Positions 1 through 5,636 are shown, counted from the stretch's first letter. The stretch: 5,728 bases of DNA from an uncultured Porphyromonadaceae bacterium (GCA_905212215.1 CAJMDR010000151.1:1-5728); one strand, 5' to 3'. A program made the numbers and translations. Notes: a model not told the origin generated them from the sequence alone.

Positions 1-2
1 CT

Positions 3-1430
3 ACCGCCGACATCGAGTTGGCTTACACCCTGGCCGACGGTCTGGAATATCTTCGTGCAGGTATCAACGCAGGCATGGACATCGATGCGTTCGCACCGCG
101 CCTGAGCTTCTTCTGGGGCATCTCCATGAACTACTTTATGGAAATCGCCAAGATGCGTGCCGCCCGTATGCTCTGGGCTCGCATAGTTAAGCAGTTCAAC
201 CCGAAGAACCCGAAATCCCTTGCTCTGCGTACACACTGCCAGACATCAGGCTGGTCGCTCACCGAGCAGGATCCGTTCAACAATGTAGGCCGTACTTGCG
301 TAGAGGCTATGGGCGCCGTTCTCGGCCACACCCAGTCACTGCACACCAACGCCCTTGACGAGGCTATCGCACTGCCTACCGACTTCTCCGCACGCATAGC
401 ACGCAACACTCAGATCTATATCCAGGAAGAGACTTACGTCACCAAGCAGGTTGACCCGTGGGGCGGTTCCTACTATGTAGAGAAACTGACCGACGAGATA
501 GCACACCGTGCCTGGGAACACATCCAGGAAATCGAGAAACTCGGGGGTATGGCCAAGGCTATTGAAACCGGCTTACCCAAGCTGAAGATCGAGGAAGCTG
601 CCGCACGCACCCAGGCCAAGATCGACAATGGCCGTCAGACCATCGTCGGCATCAACAAATATCGTCTGGACCATGAGGATCCCATCGATATCCTCGAGGT
701 TGACAATACCGAGGTACGTAAAGAGCAGATTGCCCGTCTGGAAGACCTCAAGGCACACCGCGATGAAAAGGCCGTTCAGGAAGCACTTGCCGAAATCACC
801 GAGGTAGTTAAAGATCCGAGCAAAGGCAACCTTCTGGAGAAAGCCGTAAAGGCAGCCGGACTCCGCGCCACCCTCGGCGAGATTTCCGATGCCTGCGAAG
901 TAGTAGTAGGCCGCTATAAAGCAGTAATCAAAACAATTTCAGGAGTGTACAGCAACGAAGAAAAGGGAGATCCCGAATTCGAGGAGGCACGCCGCATGGT
1001 AGCCGATTTCGCCAAGCGCGAAGGCCGTCAGCCGCGTATTATGATCGCCAAGATGGGCCAGGATGGCCACGACCGTGGCGCCAAGGTAGTAGCTACCGGC
1101 TACGCCGACTGCGGTTATGATGTGGATATGGGTCCGTTGTTCCAGACTCCCGCAGAAGCAGCCCGTCAGGCTGTTGAGAACGACGTGCATATTCTCGGAG
1201 TATCCTCGCTGGCAGCAGGTCACAAGACCCTCATCCCGCAGGTTATCGAAGAGCTGAAGAAACTCGGCCGTCCCGACATTCTGGTAACAGCAGGCGGTGT
1301 TATCCCGGCTCAGGACTACGACTTCCTGTACAAGGCAGGTGTAGCTGCCATCTTCGGCCCCGGCACACGCATCCCGCGTTCTGCAATAGAAATGATCCGC
1401 ATCCTCAACGAGGAACGCGCAGAAGCATAA
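3..1430 (+). CDS. mutB: Methylmalonyl-CoA mutase large subunit, C-terminal part (5' truncated)
   Basis: Cytoplasmic, adenosylcobalamin-dependent enzyme that interconverts succinyl-CoA and methylmalonyl-CoA; in gut Bacteroidales it serves propionate formation from succinate. The frame is open from base 3 (reads [20 protein letters not shown]), so the gene starts upstream and the TTG at 18 is not its start. About 475 residues are present of a usual 710-720. The end of the substrate-binding barrel is recognisable ([19 protein letters not shown], then [20 protein letters not shown]). After a linker comes the B12-binding domain, with [16 protein letters not shown] carrying the DxHxxG motif; its cobalt-ligating His is codon 1068-1070. 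GVSSLAAGH and TAGGVIP are the other expected cobalamin-fold motifs. Nothing looks broken. The small-subunit gene (mutA) is expected upstream but not visible. Also named scpA in some annotations. Identification is firm from the family motifs. Confidence 0.97.
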   Translation, partial: TADIELAYTLADGLEYLRAGINAGMDIDAFAPRLSFFWGISMNYFMEIAKMRAARMLWARIVKQFNPKNPKSLALRTHCQTSGWSLTEQDPFNNVGRTCVEAMGAVLGHTQSLHTNALDEAIALPTDFSARIARNTQIYIQEETYVTKQVDPWGGSYYVEKLTDEIAHRAWEHIQEIEKLGGMAKAIETGLPKLKIEEAAARTQAKIDNGRQTIVGINKYRLDHEDPIDILEVDNTEVRKEQIARLEDLKAHRDEKAVQEALAEITEVVKDPSKGNLLEKAVKAAGLRATLGEISDACEVVVGRYKAVIKTISGVYSNEEKGDPEFEEARRMVADFAKREGRQPRIMIAKMGQDGHDRGAKVVATGYADCGYDVDMGPLFQTPAEAARQAVENDVHILGVSSLAAGHKTLIPQVIEELKKLGRPDILVTAGGVIPAQDYDFLYKAGVAAIFGPGTRIPRSAIEMIRILNEERAEA

Positions 1431-1450
1431 TAAAGAAGCATTTGGTTCAA

Positions 1451-1494
1451 GAGAATCCCGGTTGCCAAAAAATTCTGGTGACCGGGATTTTCAT
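1451..1494 (+). terminator. Likely Rho-independent terminator of the mutase gene
   Basis: The core is a perfect 9-bp inverted repeat, AATCCCGGT (1454-1462) with ACCGGGATT (1481-1489). Pairing extends outward to 1451/1492 through one G-U, and inward through two G-U pairs to CCA/TGG (1465-1467 with 1476-1478), leaving an 8-nt loop. The 3' arm runs into TTTTC, so the U-tract is short. It sits 20 bases after the mutase stop codon. The stem is clear; termination efficiency is inferred. Confidence 0.75.
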
Positions 1495-1496
1495 TC

Positions 1497-1550
1497 GGAC
1501 AAGTCAGACAAGTCGGACAGGTCAGACAAGTCGGACAGGTCAGACAAGTT
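1497..1550 (+). repeat. Six tandem copies of a 9-bp repeat (RGACARGTC)
   Basis: Six uninterrupted 9-base units: GGACAAGTC, AGACAAGTC, GGACAGGTC, AGACAAGTC, GGACAGGTC, AGACAAGTT. Units alternate in their first base (G/A), giving an 18-bp higher-order period in the last five. The array starts five bases after the terminator stem and is not part of an accepted gene. A degenerate copy occurs at 5465-5482. Function is unknown; it may be a strand-slippage microsatellite or an intergenic repeat family. Confidence 0.92.
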
Positions 1551-1604
1551 GAACTAGTATGGCGGACCACACAACGCTGATTGGTAAAAAGGACAAACAG
1601 GAAT

Positions 1605-1619
1605 AAGGAGAACGAAATG
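1605..1619 (+). promoter_or_regulatory. Shine-Dalgarno-like AAGGAG followed by an in-frame ATG
   Basis: AAGGAG (1605-1610) lies six bases before ATG (1617-1619). That ATG is in frame with the LRR protein and would add 45 residues before the signal peptide, including a hydrophobic stretch (HILGFIVFLLEQVVTIFNF). I do not use it as the gene start: the promoter at 1676-1707 lies downstream of it, the extension would bury a good signal peptide, and Bacteroidota rarely rely on Shine-Dalgarno pairing. It could matter only on a transcript started further upstream. Confidence 0.3.
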
Positions 1620-1620
1620 A

Positions 1621-1668
1621 TTCATCGGAATTTTAGATGGGTTCATCGGCATATACTGGGGTTCATCG
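1621..1668 (+). promoter_or_regulatory. Triple TTCATCG direct repeat, candidate regulator binding array
   Basis: TTCATCG occurs at 1621-1627, 1642-1648 and 1662-1668, with start-to-start spacing of 21 and 20 bases, about two helical turns each. The second and third copies share GGG immediately before the motif; the first two share a G after it. The array ends 8 bases before the -33 region of the LRR-gene promoter, a usual activator position. The 20-base step breaks the reading frame, so these are DNA-level rather than protein repeats. LytTR regulators bind direct repeats of this spacing and one is encoded downstream. That link is inference. Confidence 0.55.
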
Positions 1669-1675
1669 TTTTTTT

Positions 1676-1707
1676 ATTGGAGCAAGTTGTTACAATATTT
1701 AACTTTG
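1676..1707 (+). promoter_or_regulatory. Bacteroidota-type promoter for the LRR surface-protein gene
   Basis: TAACTTTG (1700-1707) matches the -7 consensus TAnnTTTG exactly. The -33 region is weak: ATTG (1676-1679) or TTGG (1677-1680), 19-20 bases upstream. A poor -33 box would suit an activated promoter. Transcription would start near 1713, giving a leader of about 39 bases before the ATG at 1752. Confidence 0.7.
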
Positions 1708-1751
1708 CAAGTGAAAACAAAACCTTTCAAACCCTTCATACCAGAAACTAT

Positions 1752-3233
1752 ATGAGAAAAATTTCCATGATCAGATTACTCCATGCCTTGGCATTCGTAT
1801 TGGTTGCCATGGGCGCCGGGGCTGCCGATTTCACCGTAGACGGCATCAACTACAGCATCAAAAGCCATGCAGACAAGACGGTAAGCGTAACCTGGGCCTC
1901 CTCCTCGTATCAGGGTGACATAGTCATCCCGGCCACCATCACCGCAAACGACACGGTGTGGACAGTAAGCGCCATCGGGGACTTCGCGTTCATGCAGGAG
2001 TCAAAGGTAAAATCTGTCAAACTGCCGGCTACCATCAACTACATCGGCAATGGCGCTTTTGCCTACTGCACAGGACTGACAGAGATGAAGCTTCCCGCAG
2101 CAATCCGCCATTTAGGAAATGTTTCGTTAGCAGGTTGCTCTGCAATAAAGCATATAGAAATGCCTGACTCCCTGAATTTCATGGGCACAGGAGCTTTGAG
2201 CTATACGGCAATCGACACCGTTCGCGTTCCTGCCGGCCTTACCACACTTCCGGCACAGGCTTTCGAACAGTGCACCTCTCTCAAGTGTGTCATACTGCCT
2301 GAAGGAATCACCAGCTTCGGTTTTCAGGCATTCCAGAATGACAGATCCCTTACAAGCATAGTTCTTCCTTCCACTCTGGAGACTATCGGCAACAACTGCT
2401 TCGCTTTCAGCGGACTCACGTCCATGCATTTCCCCGCACCATTCTGTTCCTACGGCGATAATGCCCTGACAGCAATGGGCTCCCTCAAGGCATATACAGT
2501 TGATGCCGCCAATGAGTATTTCAAAGCCGAAAACGGTATTCTTTACTCTAAAGATGGCAAAATCCTCCACTCTTTCCCGTTGGCATGCGGTATGACAACA
2601 TTAGATGTTCAAACCGGTGTAGATTCCATCGCAGACTTCTCTTTCTATGGCTGTGCTCTAACATCCATCACACTCCCCTCAAGTGTACGAGGCATCGGCA
2701 AGAGCGCTTTCTGCACATCATCTGAAATCACTACTTTCGTAGTTCCGGACGCAGTTACAGTAATAGGTCCCTATTCCTTCTCCAGTTGCCCCAAGCTGAA
2801 AGAAATCACTTTAGGTTCTTCGCTGAAACAGATAGGTAGCTCAGCATTCGGCAACGACAAGGCACTTCTCACAGTCATCAGCCGTAACAGCGTGCCTCCT
2901 GTAGGCGCCAAGTTTACCAACGAGACTTATACCAATGGCAAACTGTTTGTTCCTACAGATGCTCTTGACTCCTATAAGGAAGCAGATGGCTGGAAAGAAT
3001 TCCTCACGATAAAGAACAACTCTGTCAGCATGACCACCGATGACATGACTTCCATATCTTTTGCCGATGGTGCAATAACAGTTGAATGTGAGGGTATGGT
3101 ACCCGTCATGGTCTATGATATGGCAGGGCGCTGCATCTACCGTGGCATAGGTTCCGCAAGAATTGAAGTAGCATCGGGTGCAACCTACATTGTACGCGCA
3201 GGGAACAAGACCGAAAAAGTATTGCTCCGCTAA
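1752..3233 (+). CDS. BspA-like leucine-rich-repeat secreted protein with a T9SS-like C-terminal tail
   Basis: A 493-residue predicted surface or secreted protein. Residues 1-24 form a signal peptide with a basic start (MRKISMIR), a hydrophobic core (LLHALAFVLVAMG) and likely cleavage after AGA. A short beta-rich N-domain follows. LRR_5/BspA-type repeats of about 23 residues, with recurring IGxxAF...L..I.LP, occupy about 71-228 and 289-379. They are split by the YFKAENGILYSKDGKIL segment (about 256-272) common in this family. VPTDALDSYKEADGWKEF (about 399-416) is the usual family ending. The last 54 residues (MVYDMAGRCIYRG ... TYIVRAGNKTEKVLLR) resemble a type A type IX secretion sorting domain. 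The frame is open back to 1581, but the signal peptide and the promoter at 1676-1707 support the start at 1752; ATG 1767 is a second option. BspA relatives bind host or microbial partners; no ligand can be read here. The gene is followed by its own terminator. Confidence 0.93.
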   Translation: MRKISMIRLLHALAFVLVAMGAGAADFTVDGINYSIKSHADKTVSVTWASSSYQGDIVIPATITANDTVWTVSAIGDFAFMQESKVKSVKLPATINYIGNGAFAYCTGLTEMKLPAAIRHLGNVSLAGCSAIKHIEMPDSLNFMGTGALSYTAIDTVRVPAGLTTLPAQAFEQCTSLKCVILPEGITSFGFQAFQNDRSLTSIVLPSTLETIGNNCFAFSGLTSMHFPAPFCSYGDNALTAMGSLKAYTVDAANEYFKAENGILYSKDGKILHSFPLACGMTTLDVQTGVDSIADFSFYGCALTSITLPSSVRGIGKSAFCTSSEITTFVVPDAVTVIGPYSFSSCPKLKEITLGSSLKQIGSSAFGNDKALLTVISRNSVPPVGAKFTNETYTNGKLFVPTDALDSYKEADGWKEFLTIKNNSVSMTTDDMTSISFADGAITVECEGMVPVMVYDMAGRCIYRGIGSARIEVASGATYIVRAGNKTEKVLLR

Positions 3234-3266
3234 TTCAGCCCAAAATAACTTAAGTGACCTGAATAT

Positions 3267-3303
3267 AAAGGCGAAGGAAGGGGCAAATCCTTTCTTCGCC
3301 TTT
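3267..3303 (+). terminator. Strong Rho-independent terminator after the LRR gene
   Basis: AAAGGCGAAG (3267-3276) is exactly complementary to CTTCGCCTTT (3294-3303). Pairing continues inward (GAAGG with CCTTT, one G-U) to a 15-pair stem with a 7-base loop GGCAAAT. It begins 34 bases after the LRR-gene stop. The A-rich 5' foot and T-rich 3' foot are typical of bacterial terminators, though the U-run is only three long. Its last bases overlap the next promoter. Confidence 0.88.
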
Positions 3304-3331
3304 GTCAATAATAGAATTATGATTACTTTTG
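3301..3331 (+). promoter_or_regulatory. Consensus Bacteroidota promoter for the sensor kinase
   Basis: TTTG (3301-3304), a 19-base gap and TACTTTTG (3324-3331) match the -33/-7 consensus at every defined position, and GCAC follows the -7 box as is common in this phylum. Transcription should start near 3337. The -33 box shares TTT with the 3' foot of the preceding terminator. An in-frame ATG at 3319 lies inside this promoter, upstream of the expected start point. Confidence 0.82.
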
Positions 3332-3360
3332 CACACATTACCCCAAAAAGTCCGCACAGA

Positions 3361-4380
3361 GTGGTACAGCTTTCACGACATATCACCCTATCCAGAATTG
3401 GCTGGTTTCTCCTGGCCACCTTTCTCTATAGCTTGTTTTTTCAGGCATTGTACAATCTGTTGCGTTATGATGATCTGTTTCCTTACAGCTCCGGCGAAGA
3501 TGTGGTAGTAAGCATGCTTAAAAATTTCTTTCCCATTCTTCTGCTTGCTCTGATGAATGTAGGAATTGTCTTTAAAATGCCATTGCCGGATACACTCCAG
3601 CATCGCATCATACCCAAAAGTATTCTTGACCTTGCAGTTTCCTTGATCGGTCTATGGCTTGTGAATTATGCATATCTTTGGATCGGCGGTATGCTTTCCG
3701 GATATTCTCAGGTTTACACAGCCGGAACAGTGCTCAGCGATATGCTGATACTGATGTTTGTAGAAATCGCCTATTACGTATGCTTATCCCGCACCCTTGA
3801 CCGCCGTGCCGAGGAAATGCGCAACAAGGCACTTGAATACAGCTACGAGGCACTTAAATCGCAGGTTAACCCACATTTTCTCTTCAACTCGCTGAATATA
3901 CTGCTTTCTCTCATTGACTTAGATAAAGAAAAGTCAAAGCAGTTCACCATGGAGCTGACCGAAGTCTACCGTCATGTACTTTCATTCCGGAACCGGCCCA
4001 CAGTGAGTTTAGGAGAAGAACTTGAATTGCTTAGAGCTTATGCAGGAGTGCTTACCATACGCTATTACAAACAGCTTGAGGTGAAAGTTTCGGTGGAGGC
4101 GGTAGGAGCATTGTCGCGCCAGATAGTGCCTTTCTCCTTGCAATTACTTCTCGAGAACGTAACAAAACATAATGAGGTATCTTCGGCACATCCAATGGAA
4201 GTTACTGTTGTGGTAAATGACTCCACAGTCACCGTCACCAACGGCATACAACCACGCCGAGCCACATCTAATTCCGGCATAGGACTTGATTATATCAAAA
4301 GACAATATGACAGATTTGAGAAACAGTTGACAGTGAATAATGACGGCAAACTCTTTACAGCAATAGTTCCACTTTTGTAG
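3361..4380 (+). CDS. LytS/YehU-type membrane sensor histidine kinase
   Basis: A 339-residue inner-membrane kinase predicted to phosphorylate the LytTR regulator encoded next. Four membrane segments lie at about residues 14-32, 55-72, 88-109 and 123-142, with no recognisable periplasmic sensor domain. The His_kinase domain (PF06580 type) starts at about 157. The phosphoacceptor His lies in QVNPHFLFNSLN (residue 172, codon 3874-3876). LLLENVTKHN is the N-box and SGIGLDYIKRQ the GxGL motif of the ATPase domain. The start is uncertain. ATG 3319 would add 14 residues but lies inside a consensus promoter, before the predicted transcription start. GTG 3361 is the first in-frame start after it and leaves a leader of about 24 bases. 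The open frame back to 3178 overlaps the LRR gene and is not credible. The stimulus cannot be read from the sequence. Confidence 0.92.
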   Translation: MVQLSRHITLSRIGWFLLATFLYSLFFQALYNLLRYDDLFPYSSGEDVVVSMLKNFFPILLLALMNVGIVFKMPLPDTLQHRIIPKSILDLAVSLIGLWLVNYAYLWIGGMLSGYSQVYTAGTVLSDMLILMFVEIAYYVCLSRTLDRRAEEMRNKALEYSYEALKSQVNPHFLFNSLNILLSLIDLDKEKSKQFTMELTEVYRHVLSFRNRPTVSLGEELELLRAYAGVLTIRYYKQLEVKVSVEAVGALSRQIVPFSLQLLLENVTKHNEVSSAHPMEVTVVVNDSTVTVTNGIQPRRATSNSGIGLDYIKRQYDRFEKQLTVNNDGKLFTAIVPLL

Positions 4381-4402
4381 GTACCGTTTTTCCATTAAAA
4401 GA

Positions 4403-4436
4403 TTTACCCATTTATCGGAAATTTTCCGTATTTTTG
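4403..4436 (+). promoter_or_regulatory. Bacteroidota-type promoter for the LytTR regulator
   Basis: TATTTTTG (4429-4436) matches TAnnTTTG exactly and is followed by GCAG. The -33 candidate is TTTA (4403-4406), one mismatch, with a rather long 22-base gap. A start near 4442 leaves about 24 bases before the ATG at 4466. It suggests the regulator can be expressed separately from the kinase. I see no clear terminator in the 85-base gap, so read-through from the kinase is also likely. Confidence 0.65.
4411..4428 (+). promoter_or_regulatory. Operator-like palindrome abutting the -7 box of the regulator gene
   Basis: CGGAAA (4416-4421), one central T, then TTTCCG (4423-4428) is a perfect 6+1+6 inverted repeat ending at the base before the -7 box. 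With the bases upstream it reads TTTATCGGAAATTTT. This resembles TTCATCGGAATTTT at 1621-1634 in front of the LRR gene (one substitution, one indel). It could be a binding site shared by the two promoters; this is inferred from pattern only. Confidence 0.4.
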
Positions 4437-4465
4437 CAGTCTCTGAACATAAACCCGGTTTATTC

Positions 4466-5236
4466 ATGCGGTATGTCATTATAGAAAACGAATACTTCGC
4501 CCGCGAGAATCTACGCACCATCATGAAACGGCTCAGACCCTCGTACGAACCCGTTTTCATGGTAGAGTCTGTGGATGAGACCGTGGCTTATTTCTCCACT
4601 TCTCCAGAGGTGGATCTGGTGTTTCTTGATATAGAACTTGTTGACGGTAACTGTTTTGACATACTCGAAAAAGTGCAGATTGAGGTGCCAGTCATCTTCA
4701 CTACAGCCTACGACCACTATGCGTTACGAGCTTTCTCTGTAGATGCCGTAGATTATATCCTCAAACCGGTAACAGAAGATTCGTTACAGAGAGCAGTCAA
4801 ACGATTTGAACGTCGGGAAGTAAAGGCTCCAGCATCCATTGACATGGATGTTCTTCGTAAAGTCCTCAGGCAAGGATGTGCCCCGGCAAGAGTGCTTACA
4901 GAGAGTGCAGGAGGTTATGCATATATTCCTGTGGATGAAGTTGCGTTCTTTTATTCCGAAGATAAATACACATTCGTCCGAACATTTGAAGGGCAACAGC
5001 TTATGACGCTTTATCCGTCCTTATCCCGAGTGGAAGAAGAGATGGATCCTCAGCGTTTCTTCCGTCTGTCAAGAGGATTGTTAGCTAATATTGATGCAAT
5101 AAAGACGGTAAGCAAATATTTCAACGGTCGGTTGAAAGTAACTCTTAAGAGTGGCGAAGAGCTGGTATCGACGGTAGTCAGCTCAACACGAAGACGTGAT
5201 TTTCTCAGATGGTACGGCTCATCCGGTATGGAGTGA
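4466..5236 (+). CDS. LytTR-family response regulator
   Basis: A 256-residue cytoplasmic two-component regulator. The receiver domain covers about 1-118: LVFLDIEL carries the phospho-accepting Asp55, TTAYDHYALRAF the conserved Thr and switch region, and VDYILKPV the conserved Lys100. After a linker, the LytTR DNA-binding domain covers about 142-250, with the family signatures VDEVAFFYSEDKYTFV, RFFRLSRGLLANIDAI and the late LKSGEELVSTVV. It lies 85 bases after the kinase, its likely partner. LytTR domains bind pairs of direct repeats about 21 bases apart; candidate sites are the TTCATCG array at 1621-1668 and the related block at 4411-4428. In the N-terminal acidic pocket the sequence is IIENEYFA: Asn8 stands where most relatives have Asp. 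ATG 4466 is chosen because the receiver domain begins directly (MRYVIIENE) and the promoter lies just upstream. Confidence 0.96.
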   Translation: MRYVIIENEYFARENLRTIMKRLRPSYEPVFMVESVDETVAYFSTSPEVDLVFLDIELVDGNCFDILEKVQIEVPVIFTTAYDHYALRAFSVDAVDYILKPVTEDSLQRAVKRFERREVKAPASIDMDVLRKVLRQGCAPARVLTESAGGYAYIPVDEVAFFYSEDKYTFVRTFEGQQLMTLYPSLSRVEEEMDPQRFFRLSRGLLANIDAIKTVSKYFNGRLKVTLKSGEELVSTVVSSTRRRDFLRWYGSSGME

Positions 5237-5284
5237 GTAGAATTACAGAATTTTAGGACAAAAGACTTTTTATTCCTGAAACAA

Positions 5285-5316
5285 TTTCCCCATTTTCAGA
5301 AAAATTCGTACCTTTG
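5285..5316 (+). promoter_or_regulatory. Near-consensus Bacteroidota promoter after the regulator gene
   Basis: TACCTTTG (5309-5316) matches the -7 consensus fully and is followed by GCA. TTTC (5285-5288), 20 bases upstream, matches -33 at three of four positions. Transcription would start near 5322. No large gene follows on this strand for over 360 bases, so the promoter may drive a short transcript. Confidence 0.65.
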
Positions 5317-5330
5317 CAACAGCAAGAATT

Positions 5331-5426
5331 ATGACGTATCGGATTCTACATATTCCAGAGCCGGAGGCAAGGCTCAACCTCGACTGGCTGGCGAAATGTC
5401 CGGCGGACGGAGTATCATGTATGTAG
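5331..5426 (+). CDS. Possible 31-residue small ORF behind the promoter
   Basis: The first ATG after the promoter at 5285-5316 opens a 31-codon frame ending at TAG 5424-5426. It begins MTYRILHIPEPEARL and ends CPADGVSCM. It has no hydrophobic segment or motif that I recognise. The leader would be only about 9 bases and there is no Shine-Dalgarno sequence. The same stretch folds into hairpins: AGCCG (5359-5363) with TGGCT (5385-5389) around GAGG/CCTC, and AGTATC with GATACT at 5411-5433. It could therefore be an untranslated small RNA. Low confidence as a protein gene. Confidence 0.2.
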   Translation: MTYRILHIPEPEARLNLDWLAKCPADGVSCM

Positions 5427-5437
5427 CGATACTTTTT
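5411..5437 (+). terminator. Weak hairpin plus T-run, possible end of a short transcript
   Basis: AGTATC (5411-5416) and GATACT (5428-5433) form a 6-bp stem with an 11-base loop, running into five Ts (5433-5437). CCGGC (5400-5404) and GCCGG (5438-5442) could close an outer helix around it. With a start near 5322 the transcript would be about 115 bases. The inner stem is AT-rich, so this is tentative. Confidence 0.35.
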
Positions 5438-5464
5438 GCCGGGCAATGCTGAGGAAAATTTTTC

Positions 5465-5482
5465 AGACAAGTCAAACAAGAC
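5465..5482 (+). repeat. Degenerate second copy of the 9-bp repeat
   Basis: AGACAAGTC (5465-5473) is identical to units in the array at 1506-1532. It is followed by AAACAAGAC (5474-5482), a diverged unit. Both occurrences lie in non-coding DNA downstream of genes, which suggests a family of dispersed intergenic repeats in this genome. Confidence 0.55.
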
Positions 5483-5527
5483 AGATTTGTAAGACATATA
5501 ATTGACTAACCAACATTTTTCACTCAG

Positions 5528-5567
5528 TAAGCCTTAAGCACCCCCCTATTTCTGGCTAAGCCTTAAG
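5528..5567 (+). repeat. TAAGCCTTAAG direct repeat upstream of the last gene
   Basis: The 11-base word TAAGCCTTAAG occurs exactly at 5528-5538 and 5557-5567, 29 bases apart, with a C-run between. Each copy contains the small inverted repeat TAAG-C-CTTA. TAAGCC recurs at 5651-5656. The position, 122-161 bases before the ATG at 5689, suits an operator pair, but no regulator can be named. Confidence 0.5.
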
Positions 5568-5592
5568 TTTTACGATTGCCAGAATTTTCTTT
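5550..5592 (+). terminator. Possible terminator or attenuator stem
   Basis: TTCTGGC (5550-5556) is exactly complementary to GCCAGAA (5578-5584), which is followed by TTTTCTTT (5585-5592). The loop is 21 bases, long for a terminator, and encloses the second TAAGCCTTAAG copy. It could end transcription from upstream, or act in the leader of the last gene. A weak promoter-like TACGATTG (5571-5578) lies in the same stretch. Confidence 0.35.
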
Positions 5593-5612
5593 CTCTACTA
5601 CATAATCCCGTA

Positions 5613-5636
5613 CTGTCACGACAGAAACAATTTCTG
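5613..5636 (+). promoter_or_regulatory. Overlapping inverted repeats in the leader of the last gene
   Basis: CTGTC-AC-GACAG (5613-5624) and CAGAAA-CAA-TTTCTG (5622-5636) are both perfect and share bases 5622-5624. The first has a 2-base centre and can act only as a DNA palindrome; the second can form a short RNA hairpin. They lie 52-76 bases before the ATG at 5689. Confidence 0.3.

Noticed and set aside
1497..1550. CRISPR-like array
   Set aside because: Units are 9 bases, contiguous and without spacers, so this is a simple tandem repeat.
1316..1570. Minus-strand ORF with TCLTCPTCL-type repeats
   Set aside because: The repeats are only the 9-bp tandem array read on the other strand, and the rest lies antisense to the mutase and across its terminator. 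No promoter or conserved domain is visible.
3178..3360. Long N-terminal extension of the sensor kinase
   Set aside because: It would overlap the 3' end of the LRR gene and run through a strong terminator and the kinase promoter. The sequence shows no domain or signal features.
2841..3419. 192-codon minus-strand ORF
   Set aside because: It is antisense to the LRR gene end, the terminator and the kinase start. It has no recognisable motif and the + strand genes explain the region.
4144..4560. 138-codon minus-strand ORF
   Set aside because: It lies antisense to the kinase end and regulator start, whose domain motifs are clear on the + strand.
5240..5280. Hairpin after the regulator stop codon (AGGA ... 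TCCT with AAAA/TTTT)
   Set aside because: Pairing is interrupted and AT-rich with no GC core, too weak to call a terminator.
5320..5445. Cobalamin or other known riboswitch
   Set aside because: I could not find a B12-box or another family core, and no metabolic gene follows directly.
5270..5497. 75-codon minus-strand ORF in the region after the regulator
   Set aside because: No family resemblance, no minus-strand TAnnTTTG promoter upstream that I could find, and it overlaps a good + strand promoter. It remains a weak possibility only.
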